Assembly: GCF_937920985.1 (NCBI RefSeq)
Contig: NZ_CALDXR010000053.1
Coordinates: 1 to 15,270 of the forward strand
Origin: an uncultured Phascolarctobacterium sp.
GTDB lineage: Bacteria; Bacillota; Negativicutes; Acidaminococcales; Acidaminococcaceae
DNA: 15,270 nt
Reading direction: 5' to 3'
How positions within the stretch are numbered: the first letter of the stretch is position 1; each line of letters begins with the position of its first letter. Made by a program: the position numbers and the translations under genes. The notes beneath the pieces are model-generated. The model did no database searches. It saw only the letters and a list, made by a program, of their open reading frames with translations, and was not told the DNA's origin. This document shows, piece by piece, positions 1 to 7,930 of the stretch.

Positions 1-40
1 TAGGAACGGCAAAATTTTTTACACTTCTACTACTTCTTTA

Positions 41-2470
41 TCACACATCAGCAAATTTTGCCGGCTTATAATCAGCTAAAAAGCGTTTTTCCGCATAGGC
101 CAAAGCATCATTAACGTAGCCGTAAAATTCTTTATTGGCAAGCATTTTGCTAAATTTTTCACTTAAACAGATACTGCCTGCATCCGCATTTACCAACGGC
201 ATATTGCCATATTTTTGTGCATCAGCAGTTTTGAAAAACTGCATAGTTAATACATTCACTACGCTGGCAACAGTTGCTGCCGAAGTTACAAGCTGATACT
301 CATCCTGCATGTATTGAATAAATGCAGGCACATCAATTTGCGTATGCTGCATTAAGTAGTGCAGCAGCGCAACCTCCTCCAAGCGTCTGCCATTAGCAAG
401 CTCCAAGCCAATGAACTCCAAAAGCCTGCCATGCGTAGCACTCAACGTGCTTTCGTAAGGATCTGCATACTGCCTGAAGTTATAATATGATTTCTTCTTT
501 TGAATAAACAGATACGGATCCTTGTCACCTAAGATCAGAAAATCCAGCATCATCGGTGCATGACCAAGTTTAGACTTTACTAATTGATATGATTCCTTGA
601 GCTTGCGCAGCTCCAAAAAATTATTTTTATTCAAAGAATCAAAAATACGCTCCCGAACCACATCGGTAAAATAAACTGTCGATGCACCCGGCAAAAAGTT
701 ATTATGCACAATGCGACGCAGCTTTTCCTTGCTGCAGCTGCGGTCACCGTATAACGCTATTGGCAACATGTAATTGTTTTCATAGTTACCGATAAAATCA
801 ATAACCTCCAGATAGCGCTTCGCCTTGCTTTTACGCAGACCACGGCCAAGCTGCTGCACAAAGACAATGGCAGACTGCGTAGGACGCAGCATGATAATCT
901 GATTTACAGAAGGAATATCTACACCTTCATTCAAAACATCAACAGAGAAAAGATAATCCAGCTTGTCTACGCCATCTTCATCGCTTTCAAGTCGTTTGAT
1001 AAGCCTTGCACGCTCTTCCTCACTGGTAGCACCTGCCAAAAAGGCAGCTCTTTTGCCATGTTTATTAAACGCCTCCGCCAAGGCTTTCGCTTCTTCTATC
1101 CTGCTGCAAAAAACTATGCCCTTGACGCGCCCTTGGTCACAGCCATAAAAATCTGCATAATACAGGATATTTTTGACACGTTCTTCACTCGTCAGGCGCA
1201 CGAAATCAGCATTATCATCCAAAAGCTCGCCATCTACAACAATTTCGCTTACGCCGTGATAATGAAACGGCACCAGCATATTTTCAGCCAAGGCCTGATT
1301 CAAACGGATTTCGTAAGCAATGTTATGGTCAAAGGTTTTAAAAATATCGCAGTCATCGGAACGCTCCGGCGTTGCTGTCATGCCCAGTAAAAACTTAGGC
1401 TTAAAATAGCTCAGCACCTTCTGGTAGCTCTTGGCTCCTGCATGATGCGCTTCGTCGATAATAATATAATCAAAAGCATCAGGCGCAAAGGCATGCAGAT
1501 TTTCATCCTTCACCAAGGTCTGCACTGTAGCAAAAACATAGTCCCTGTCTATTTCTCTGTGACCGCTGGTAAATAAACCTGTCGTAATATGCTCATCAAT
1601 AATCTGCTCAAAGCTTTCCTTGGATTTACGCGCAATCAGCCCACGATGCACGATAAACAGGCAGCGTTTAGGCTGCGCTGCCCTCACATCAAAGGCCGAA
1701 AGATACGTTTTACCTGTACCGGTAGCAGAAATCAGCAAAGCACGATTCTTGCCCTCTGCCCTAAGTGCAGCAATATTTTGCAAGGCTGCTGCCTGCATTT
1801 TATTAGGATTGATTTTGTACAGCTTATGTATTTTGGTATAAGCACGCTGCCGTTGGCTGCGCGCTTCACCATAAATGCGCTCGTAGGCAGCAATCCATTC
1901 CTCAGTAACAGGCGTAGCATCATCCCATGCCTGATTAAACTCTTCCTGCATCTGCCTGATTAAAGCGCCATCCTTCATGGAAGAAAGCTGCACATTCCAC
2001 TCACGGTTAACAGTCAGCGCACTTTGCGTCAAATTACTGCTACCGACAATCATCGTGTAATTTTCATCCTTTGTAGAGGTTGCGTGTGTATGGAACAAGT
2101 AACCCTTAGCATGGAAATTATAGTCAGAGGTGATAATCTTCAATTCCAGATTAGGAAACTGCAGCAATCTGCGCAGCGCTCGTGGTTCCGTAAAGTTTTG
2201 GTATTGCGAAGCCAAAATCTTTCCCTTAATATGCTTATTCTCCAATTCCTTCAGCGTATCAATCAAGCAGGCAATACCGCTATTAGTTACAAACGCCACA
2301 GAAAAGAAAAATTCATCACAATGCTCCAGCTCAAAGAGCAGGTTTTCCAATACCTTTACCTGCTCCTGCTGGTTATTGGTTAATATCTTCGGCAAAAAGC
2401 GCTCGTCAGTTTCAATATTAAAATCAATAAAGCCCGCCTCCAAATACAAGGCAAGTTCACTGCTGTTCAC
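41..2470 (-). CDS. PLD-nuclease-like / superfamily II DEAH helicase fusion protein
   Basis: An 809-residue protein that probably acts on nucleic acid in the cytoplasm. Residues ~30-190 form a phospholipase-D-like domain with one HxK signature (H120, K122) followed by GSSNLT (143-148, Asn146). A superfamily II helicase core follows: Walker A ATGTGKT (249-255), DEAH (339-342), TATP (~365-368) and motif VI QQLGRGLRK (539-547). The ~250 C-terminal residues have no motif I recognise. Many relatives of this architecture continue into a DUF3427 domain, which I do not see, so this is a short version or a truncated one. The start codon is GTG (2468-2470), with an AGAGGAG-type ribosome site lying inside the end of the upstream Nudix gene, only 2 nt after that gene's stop, so translation is very probably coupled. 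The biochemical class is secure. A role in repair, restriction or phage defence is inference. Confidence 0.88.
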   Translation of the reverse strand: MNSSELALYLEAGFIDFNIETDERFLPKILTNNQQEQVKVLENLLFELEHCDEFFFSVAFVTNSGIACLIDTLKELENKHIKGKILASQYQNFTEPRALRRLLQFPNLELKIITSDYNFHAKGYLFHTHATSTKDENYTMIVGSSNLTQSALTVNREWNVQLSSMKDGALIRQMQEEFNQAWDDATPVTEEWIAAYERIYGEARSQRQRAYTKIHKLYKINPNKMQAAALQNIAALRAEGKNRALLISATGTGKTYLSAFDVRAAQPKRCLFIVHRGLIARKSKESFEQIIDEHITTGLFTSGHREIDRDYVFATVQTLVKDENLHAFAPDAFDYIIIDEAHHAGAKSYQKVLSYFKPKFLLGMTATPERSDDCDIFKTFDHNIAYEIRLNQALAENMLVPFHYHGVSEIVVDGELLDDNADFVRLTSEERVKNILYYADFYGCDQGRVKGIVFCSRIEEAKALAEAFNKHGKRAAFLAGATSEEERARLIKRLESDEDGVDKLDYLFSVDVLNEGVDIPSVNQIIMLRPTQSAIVFVQQLGRGLRKSKAKRYLEVIDFIGNYENNYMLPIALYGDRSCSKEKLRRIVHNNFLPGASTVYFTDVVRERIFDSLNKNNFLELRKLKESYQLVKSKLGHAPMMLDFLILGDKDPYLFIQKKKSYYNFRQYADPYESTLSATHGRLLEFIGLELANGRRLEEVALLHYLMQHTQIDVPAFIQYMQDEYQLVTSAATVASVVNVLTMQFFKTADAQKYGNMPLVNADAGSICLSEKFSKMLANKEFYGYVNDALAYAEKRFLADYKPAKFADV

Positions 2471-2472
2471 GA

Positions 2473-2883
2473 TTATTCAATCTCCTCTTGCTGCAGGCGC
2501 TCCACAATCGGCATATCCGCTGCTGCCCAATCCAATGTGTTCAAATCCGCCGGAGCCAACCATTTTGCTGCCACATGCTCCTTCATAACGAACTTGGGCT
2601 GTGCCAGCTTGCACACATACGCATGCATGGTAATCGCAAAATCCGGATAGGTGTGCTCCACCGTCATCAGATACGCATCCTCAGGAATGCTGATATCCAT
2701 GTCCATTTCCTCGCGCAGCTCGCGTTCCAGCGCAGTGTGACGTTCTTCGCCAGCCTCTACCTTACCGCCGGGAAACTCAAATTTATAGCTTACATAATCA
2801 AATTTGCCTTTATTACGCTGCATGCACAAAATCTTGCCGTCATGCTCAATTACCGCTGCCACTACCTCATAATGCTTCATCAT
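2473..2883 (-). CDS. MutT/NudG-type Nudix (deoxy)nucleoside triphosphate pyrophosphohydrolase
   Basis: A 136-residue single-domain Nudix hydrolase; the family cleaves (d)NTPs, often oxidised or modified ones, to the monophosphate plus pyrophosphate. The Nudix box runs from Gly41 region PGGKVEAGEE through REL-REE (roughly residues 39-64) and keeps the metal-binding RE..EE glutamates. The usual Gly near its end is Asp (EEMDM), a tolerated change. The tail with WLAP and LDWAAADMPIVERL is typical of the MutT/NudG branch that acts on 8-oxo-dGTP, CTP or 5-methyl-dCTP. Two adjacent ATGs (2881-2883 and 2878-2880) follow a GGAGG; spacing slightly favours the second. The first ATG overlaps the stop of the upstream secreted-protein gene as TAATG, and 2 nt separate its own stop from the helicase start, so it is the middle gene of a coupled operon. 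The exact substrate cannot be read from sequence. Confidence 0.92.
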   Translation of the reverse strand: MMKHYEVVAAVIEHDGKILCMQRNKGKFDYVSYKFEFPGGKVEAGEERHTALERELREEMDMDISIPEDAYLMTVEHTYPDFAITMHAYVCKLAQPKFVMKEHVAAKWLAPADLNTLDWAAADMPIVERLQQEEIE

Positions 2884-3323
2884 TACAACCTCCGTGCGTT
2901 TTCTCTTGTTTCTTTCAACAGAACTACTGCATCATATACCGCTTCTCCATTAGTACCGGGAATAATATCCTCAAAATCAGCATAGCTTCTGTTAAACGAA
3001 TTAATAACTCTATTTTGACTATTATAAAATGTAGCATGTAGTGTTCTTCTCATTCTGCAGTCAAGATCATATTCATCATGTGAAATAAGGTATTCATCTT
3101 TATCTGCGTCATACCATTCCACCCATACAAGTGCACATTGATGATTACCATGCCCATACTTTTCGCTGCCGATATAAAATCTTGCCGTTGCTGTATCAAT
3201 CCACGCCCCGTAATGTGCATCAGAACCTATCCAATACCATCTCGGCGGCTGCGGCGGATTAAAGGCTGCACAGGTTGCAGTCAGCGACAGCAGTAAAACC
3301 AACAAACACAATATTTTCTTCAT
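2883..3323 (-). CDS. Secreted surface-adhesin-E-like protein
   Basis: A small exported protein of about 146 residues. It begins with a clear signal peptide: MKK, a Leu-rich core, then ATCAA with likely cleavage before FNPP. The mature part starts with a Trp/Tyr-rich segment (PPRWYWIGSD), then WIDT, VWVEWY, a YDLDC segment followed by basic residues, and PGTNGEAVYDAV near the end. This order resembles the surface-adhesin protein E family (small outer-surface proteins of diderm bacteria), but I recognise it by pattern only. An in-frame ATG lies 24 nt upstream (3345-3347), but I choose the start at 3321-3323: an AAAGGTG ribosome site sits 8 nt before it, the protein then begins at the lysines of the signal peptide, and the upstream ATG overlaps a candidate -10 box. 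Its stop overlaps the Nudix ATG by one base. A link in function to the two downstream genes is not obvious. Confidence 0.75.
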   Translation of the reverse strand: MKKILCLLVLLLSLTATCAAFNPPQPPRWYWIGSDAHYGAWIDTATARFYIGSEKYGHGNHQCALVWVEWYDADKDEYLISHDEYDLDCRMRRTLHATFYNSQNRVINSFNRSYADFEDIIPGTNGEAVYDAVVLLKETRENARRL

Positions 3324-3345
3324 CACAAACACACCTTTCAAACTC

Positions 3346-3374
3346 ATTTATCTTTTATCTTGTTTATTTGTAAA
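3346..3374 (-). promoter_or_regulatory. Candidate promoter of the adhesin-like / Nudix / helicase operon
   Basis: A TTTACA -35 (3369-3374) and an ATAAAT -10 (3346-3351) are separated by 17 bp. The -10 is a weak match and the implied transcript would start very near the ribosome site of the first gene, so the exact assignment is tentative. No terminator is visible between the upstream metallo-beta-lactamase gene and this operon, so read-through is also possible. Confidence 0.35.
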
Positions 3375-3422
3375 GAATTTCTCTACCCTATTCTACCCCA
3401 CATCTTCCTCTTAAGCAACCGC

Positions 3423-4385
3423 CTACCGCTCCGTCAGCACATCAAAGCTCTTGCCATCCGTTGTCACCGTCAGCGTACCGTGGTCATGCGTTGTCAGCAC
3501 CTTCGCGCCAAGATGCGTTAAGCTGCCCACCACGTTCTTGTTCGGATGCTTATAAATCGAAAAATCACCGCAGCTGATGAGCGCGTATTTAGGCTTAACC
3601 TTGCTGACAAACGGCCAATAGGACGATGTCTTGCTGCCGTGATGGCCCACCTTAAGCACATCCGCCTGTAGCGCAGTACCGTATTTTTGCTGCAAAGCAT
3701 CCTCTACCGGCGCCTCCGCATCACCCGTCAGCAGCATCTTAAAGCTGCCGTAATGCAGCATCAGCACCAGGCTGGTGTTATTCATATTCTTCAGGTCCTT
3801 TTTATTAAGGAAATCCCCCGGTGCCAGCACCTCGATATAATAATTTTTATCAATTTTAATCGTATCCCCGGCCTTCAGCGCCTGACCGTGATACTTGCCG
3901 GCGCGCAAATCCTGGTCCAGCGCCACGGACGCTTTATAGCCGTTGTTCACATAACCGCTGTCATAAATATTGCTGACACCGTATTTGCCGCGCACATACA
4001 TGATATTGCCCATGTGGTCACGGTGATGGTGTGTCACAAAAGCCGTCTTGATTTTGCTGACGCCGGCCTTATCCAGCGCCTTAATCAGCGCCTGCCTGCC
4101 GCCGCTGTCGCCAACCTTATCCTTAACATCGTTGCCCACGTCAATCATGATATTACGCTTGCCGTCCTGCAGCAAAATCGCATCCGCCTGCCCCACATCC
4201 AGCACGCTGATACGCAGTCTGCCCTGGGCTGTGCCTGTGTCCTGCTTTTGCTGCATGCTCTGCGGCAGATTATTTTTTACCGCCGCGCGCACGCTTTCGG
4301 CGTTAGGCTGATACAGGCCGCTGTACGCTGCCAGCGCCACGATAAAGGCTACAATAATCTGAAAAACAAATTTTAATTTACGCAT
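3423..4385 (-). CDS. Membrane-anchored ComEC/Rec2-type metallo-beta-lactamase fold hydrolase
   Basis: A 320-residue protein with an N-terminal basic segment and one hydrophobic stretch (~5-22), either a signal anchor or a signal peptide, so the catalytic domain should face the periplasm. From ~57 it is a metallo-beta-lactamase fold of the kind found as the C-terminal domain of the DNA-uptake channel ComEC: it opens with ISVLDVGQADAILL, has the metal motif HxHxDH (H119, H121, D123, H124), TGDAE (220-224), GHHGS (247-251) and a late His280. The transmembrane competence domains of full ComEC are absent, so this is a stand-alone version; such proteins are usually annotated as ComEC/Rec2-family and may be phosphodiesterases or nucleases. 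The substrate is unknown. The start ATG follows GTAGGA at 5 nt. It has its own promoter just upstream and lies downstream of a terminator, so it is probably transcribed separately from the cyclase gene. Confidence 0.88.
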   Translation of the reverse strand: MRKLKFVFQIIVAFIVALAAYSGLYQPNAESVRAAVKNNLPQSMQQKQDTGTAQGRLRISVLDVGQADAILLQDGKRNIMIDVGNDVKDKVGDSGGRQALIKALDKAGVSKIKTAFVTHHHRDHMGNIMYVRGKYGVSNIYDSGYVNNGYKASVALDQDLRAGKYHGQALKAGDTIKIDKNYYIEVLAPGDFLNKKDLKNMNNTSLVLMLHYGSFKMLLTGDAEAPVEDALQQKYGTALQADVLKVGHHGSKTSSYWPFVSKVKPKYALISCGDFSIYKHPNKNVVGSLTHLGAKVLTTHDHGTLTVTTDGKSFDVLTER

Positions 4386-4440
4386 GTGTATCCTACTTCC
4401 CTCTTCTTTACCAAATTAATAATCTTTTGCTAATACATTT

Positions 4441-4469
4441 ATTATATCACGCACATAAAAAAGCGTACA
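4441..4469 (-). promoter_or_regulatory. Extended -10 promoter of the ComEC-like gene
   Basis: A perfect TATAAT (4441-4446) carries the TG extension one base upstream (4448-4449), giving TGATATAAT. The -35 position (4464-4469, TGTACG) is poor, as is usual for extended -10 promoters, and lies inside the terminator stem of the upstream cyclase gene. The implied leader is about 50 nt. Confidence 0.6.
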
Positions 4470-4491
4470 TACTTTTAAGTCGTACGTACGC
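4457..4491 (-). terminator. Rho-independent terminator of the cyclase gene
   Basis: On the minus strand a 10-bp stem with one mismatch (4482-4491 with 4463-4472; GCGTACGTAC against GTATGTACGC) closes a 9-nt loop and is followed by six T (4457-4462). It lies about 40 nt after the cyclase stop codon. Confidence 0.85.
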
Positions 4492-4532
4492 CTCATTCTT
4501 AATCTGTTAGTTTAAAACGCCTAAAATTTTTC

Positions 4533-5297
4533 TTATTTTTTCGGAGTAATCGCCAACACGCGCGCCGGCAGGCCTGTCGCTCCTTCAATACGTGGCCAGC
4601 CCGCAACCAGCAATGCTCCCGCAGGTGCCACACGGTCCAGGTTCTGCAGCACTTCAATCTGCAGCTTGCCCTTGCCCAGCACATAACGCTCGCACGCCAA
4701 ATCGCCTGCCTTGGCAGCCTCTGCCGAAGCATCGGTGTCCAATGTTTCGTGGCCGTTGGCTGCAGCGTTGCGTTCTTCATAAATATATTGCAGTGCCGGC
4801 AAGGACCAGCCGGGGAAGTTTTCGCTGCCGTCGTCAGCAATACCGCTAAGCTTATCCATATCCGGCCAGTTTTTATACCAGTCTGTACGCAGTGCCACAA
4901 AAGCGCCGTCGGGAATCCGTCCGTATTCCGCTTCATAAGCCTTGATGTCCTCCACCGTTACGGCGTAATGCACATCCTCCTCAACTTTGGCAGTGATATC
5001 AATCACGCACAAGGGAAACAGCATCTGCTGTGCGCCGAACGCTTCGGATAAAGGCATATCCTTAACAAAATGACCGGGAAAGTCAATATGTGTGCCGTAT
5101 TGGCCAGGAAATTTGAAGGTCTGAATCAAACATTCCAGCATCGGGTTGCCCCAATCGAACACTGTCTTGCTAACCTCTACCGAGCCTGCTGGAATACCGC
5201 TCCACACCGGGCTGTTATTGTTCATAGAGTGGGAAAGCTCTACCCATTCATAAGCATCTGATTTCATTTCTGCTAACATGTTCCATAATTTGTACAT
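4533..5297 (-). CDS. Cyclase-family (kynurenine formamidase-like) metal-dependent hydrolase
   Basis: A 254-residue cytoplasmic protein of the cyclase / kynurenine formamidase superfamily (PF04199 type), metal hydrolases acting on amide or ester bonds. The signature GTHIDFPGHF (68-77) supplies the metal ligands His70, Asp72 and His76. A second family motif, GHETLDTDAS (182-191), carries the catalytic-type His183/Glu184. The end, with VAGWPRIEGATGLPARVLAI, also fits the family, and the length is normal. No tryptophan-catabolism genes are adjacent, so kynurenine formamidase activity should not be assumed; many relatives are of unknown substrate. The start ATG follows GAGGGGG by 7 nt, and the gene has a strong promoter and its own terminator, so it is a single-gene transcription unit. 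Confidence 0.9.
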   Translation of the reverse strand: MYKLWNMLAEMKSDAYEWVELSHSMNNNSPVWSGIPAGSVEVSKTVFDWGNPMLECLIQTFKFPGQYGTHIDFPGHFVKDMPLSEAFGAQQMLFPLCVIDITAKVEEDVHYAVTVEDIKAYEAEYGRIPDGAFVALRTDWYKNWPDMDKLSGIADDGSENFPGWSLPALQYIYEERNAAANGHETLDTDASAEAAKAGDLACERYVLGKGKLQIEVLQNLDRVAPAGALLVAGWPRIEGATGLPARVLAITPKK

Positions 5298-5336
5298 AAG
5301 AAAACCCCCTCAATAAAAAAATTGGTCCTCACTATT

Positions 5337-5365
5337 ATCATAGTACATTGATAGGAATTTGTAAA
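5337..5365 (-). promoter_or_regulatory. Sigma-70-type promoter of the cyclase gene
   Basis: TTTACA (-35, 5360-5365), a 17-bp spacer and TATGAT (-10, 5337-5342). Each box is one base off consensus and the spacing is ideal. The transcript would start about 30-35 nt before the gene. Confidence 0.7.
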
Positions 5366-5401
5366 GCAAATATTTTAACAACGGAATTTTTGTACAAATA
5401 C

Positions 5402-5437
5402 AAAAGACTCGCCACCGCTAAAAAGCGGCAGCGAGTC
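5402..5437 (-). terminator. Rho-independent terminator of pheST
   Basis: On the minus strand GACTCGC, a 2-nt mismatch and CCGCT pair with AGCGG and GCGAGTC around a short T-rich loop (stem arms 5406-5420 and 5425-5437), followed by TTTT (5402-5405). It begins about 28 nt after the pheT stop. The flanking CCTTTTATAT on the other strand makes it potentially bidirectional. Confidence 0.9.
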
Positions 5438-5464
5438 CTTTTATATGTAATAATAATATCTTAA

Positions 5465-7918
5465 TTAATCTCTCAGCTTAGCCTTATATGCTTCGGCAAC
5501 CTCAGCAATTACCTTCTTCATGGAAGCATCAACCTCAGCATCGGTCAGAGTGCGGTCTGCAGCCTGATAGGTCAGGTTGAAGGCCATAGATTTGCAGCCT
5601 GCAGCAACCTGTTTGCCGGTGTAGATATCGAATACACGCACACCCTGCAGCAGCTCGCCTGCATGCGCACGGATAACCTGCTCCAGCTCGGCGTTGGTTA
5701 CCTCTGCCGGAACAACAACGGCAATATCACGGCTCATGCTCGGGAACTTGGGCAGATGCTTGTATTGCGGTACAGCAGTTGCGCTTGCTACCAAAGGCTC
5801 TACGGCCATTTCCAGCACGTAGGTAACCTGATCCAGCTCAAAGTTTTCCTGAACTACCGGGTGCACCTCACCGAAGGAGCCGATAACCTCGCCATTGACA
5901 ACGATGTCACAGCTCTTGCCCGGATGCAGGTACGGCTGTTGGCTGCGAGTCATGGTGTAATCGCTCACCTGCATTGCTTCCAGCAGTCCTTCAACGATGC
6001 CCTTCATATCATAGAAGTCAACGTTGCCTTTATCGTCGCACCAGTTGAGTGCTTTACGGCTGCCGCTCAGTACTGCGGTCAGCAGCTGACGCTCCTCGGG
6101 ATCCTCGGTCAGCGGCAGTGCCTTCGGCAGGAAGATACGGCCGATTTCAAACAGAGCAACACTGTTGTTGTGGTTGCGCAGGTTGAAGGAGGCAGTCTGC
6201 AGCGCGCTCGGAATCATAGTGGTGCGCATTACGGAGAAAGCGTCGGTAATCGGGTTCAGCAGCTCAATGCAGTTACGACGTGCATCATCTGCTGCCAGCA
6301 GCATTTTATCATAAGCGTTGGCTTTGATAAAGCTATAGGTCATCATTTCGCTCAGGCCTGCGCCAACCATGTAATCCTGTACGTCGTCCTTAACATCGTC
6401 CAGCACAGACTGGCTGCCCTGGGTGATGGTCAGCTCCGGCTGATGGCTTTCGATAAAGTCATAGCCATGCATTCGGGCAATTTCTTCACTGATATCAGCA
6501 TCGCAGTCGATGTCACGGCGCCAGGTAGGAGCGGTAATCAGCAGCTCGCCGTCCTTTGCTTCTACGCCGAAGCCTAATTTGGTAAGAATAGCAACCATTT
6601 CGTCCTCAGCGATATTCACGCCGATGCGGCCGTTAATCTTTGCTGCGGTAGTAGTGATTACTGCCGGCTTCAGCTCTTCCGGATAAGCCTCTACGATACC
6701 GCTGAAGGTTTCGCAGGCACCCATCTGCTCCAGCAGGTGAGCAGCACGGTTCAGTGCGTCATGGTCGCGGATAGTATCAACACCGCGCTCAAAACGGCCG
6801 CTGGCTTCACTGCGCAGGCCCAGCGCACGGGAGGTGCGGCGGATAGAAGGACCGTGGAAGGAAGCAGCCTCCAGAATAACGTTCCTGGTTGCGTCGGTAA
6901 CCTCGGTCAGCAGACCGCCCATAACACCGCCAAGACCGGCAGCCTTTTCGGCATCACCGATGGTAATCATAGCGGAGGTCAGCTCACGCTCCTTACCGTC
7001 GAGGGTAACGAGCTTTTCGCCCTCTTCTGCACGGCGCACAATCAGAGTGTGGCCTGCAACCTTGTCTGCATCATAGGCATGCATCGGCTGGCCCAGCTCC
7101 AGCATAACATAGTTGGTAACGTCAACTACGTTGCTGATGGGGCGCACGCCGCAGGCACGCAGACGGCGCTGCATCCATTCAGGAGAAGGCATGATTTTGA
7201 TATCCTTCAGCACACGGGTAGCAAAGCGGGAGCACAGCTCCGGTGCATCAATTTTTACGTTTACATAATCGCTGGCCTTACCTGCGGCAGCTTCCTTAAC
7301 GTCCATAGCAGGCATTTTCAGCGGGCAGCCGGTAATAGCACTGATTTCACGCGCCAAGCCGATAATGCTGAAGCAGTCCGCACGGTTGCTGGTCAGGTCG
7401 ATATCTATAACGGTATCATCCAAGCCTAAAACGGTTTTGATGTCTATGCCAATCGGAGTGTTTTCCGGCAGAATGAAGATGCCGTTTCTTTGCTCCGGCA
7501 GCAGCAGCTTGGATTCAATGCCCAGCTCATCGGCACTGCACAGCATGCCGAAGGAATCAAGGCCGCGCATTTTAGCCTTTTTCAGCTTCAGGCCCTCAGG
7601 GTTGCGCTCGCTCGGAGGCAGTACGCTGCCAACTACGGCAACAGGCACAATGTCATATTGATGTACGTTTTGTGCGCCGGTAAGAATCTGCACCGGCTCG
7701 CCGCCTTGGCCGTAATCCAGCATGCAAACCCACAGGTGGTCGCTGTCGGGATGACGGTGAATTTCCATAACCTTACCGGTGATAACACCCTCCAGGCCCT
7801 TGCCCAGTTGGGTTACGGTGTCAACCTCCAGGCCGACACGGGTAATTTTATCGCACAGCTCCGCAACGGAGATGTTAATATCTACATATTGTTTTAACCA
7901 TTCTAAAGATGCAAGCAT
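5465..7918 (-). CDS. pheT: Phenylalanine--tRNA ligase beta subunit
   Basis: The 817-residue beta subunit of the alpha2beta2 enzyme that attaches phenylalanine to tRNA-Phe in the cytoplasm. It follows the normal bacterial plan: N-terminal tRNA-binding (EMAP-like) domain at ~40-155, B3/B4 editing domain at ~215-390 (hydrolyses mischarged Tyr-tRNA), B5 domain at ~410-480 (GRIGVNI onwards), a catalytic-like core at ~490-690, and a C-terminal anticodon-binding FDX-ACB domain from ~720 (YKHLPKFPSMSRDIAVVV). The length is typical and I see no break. The start ATG has AAGGAGG 7 nt upstream, placed in the 12-nt gap after the pheS stop, so the two subunits are co-transcribed and made together. It shares the T-box control in front of pheS. 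Confidence 0.98.
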   Translation of the reverse strand: MLASLEWLKQYVDINISVAELCDKITRVGLEVDTVTQLGKGLEGVITGKVMEIHRHPDSDHLWVCMLDYGQGGEPVQILTGAQNVHQYDIVPVAVVGSVLPPSERNPEGLKLKKAKMRGLDSFGMLCSADELGIESKLLLPEQRNGIFILPENTPIGIDIKTVLGLDDTVIDIDLTSNRADCFSIIGLAREISAITGCPLKMPAMDVKEAAAGKASDYVNVKIDAPELCSRFATRVLKDIKIMPSPEWMQRRLRACGVRPISNVVDVTNYVMLELGQPMHAYDADKVAGHTLIVRRAEEGEKLVTLDGKERELTSAMITIGDAEKAAGLGGVMGGLLTEVTDATRNVILEAASFHGPSIRRTSRALGLRSEASGRFERGVDTIRDHDALNRAAHLLEQMGACETFSGIVEAYPEELKPAVITTTAAKINGRIGVNIAEDEMVAILTKLGFGVEAKDGELLITAPTWRRDIDCDADISEEIARMHGYDFIESHQPELTITQGSQSVLDDVKDDVQDYMVGAGLSEMMTYSFIKANAYDKMLLAADDARRNCIELLNPITDAFSVMRTTMIPSALQTASFNLRNHNNSVALFEIGRIFLPKALPLTEDPEERQLLTAVLSGSRKALNWCDDKGNVDFYDMKGIVEGLLEAMQVSDYTMTRSQQPYLHPGKSCDIVVNGEVIGSFGEVHPVVQENFELDQVTYVLEMAVEPLVASATAVPQYKHLPKFPSMSRDIAVVVPAEVTNAELEQVIRAHAGELLQGVRVFDIYTGKQVAAGCKSMAFNLTYQAADRTLTDAEVDASMKKVIAEVAEAYKAKLRD

Positions 7919-7930
7919 GATTGATCCTCC

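Noticed and set aside
3687..4376. Plus-strand open frame (229 codons) opposite the ComEC-like gene
   Set aside because: The minus-strand gene has an intact metal-binding fold, a ribosome site and a promoter; the opposite frame has none of these.
5663..6577. Long plus-strand open frame (304 codons) opposite pheT
   Set aside because: It is antisense to a certain gene. The mirrored codon bias of pheT explains the open frame, and its protein has no recognisable motif.
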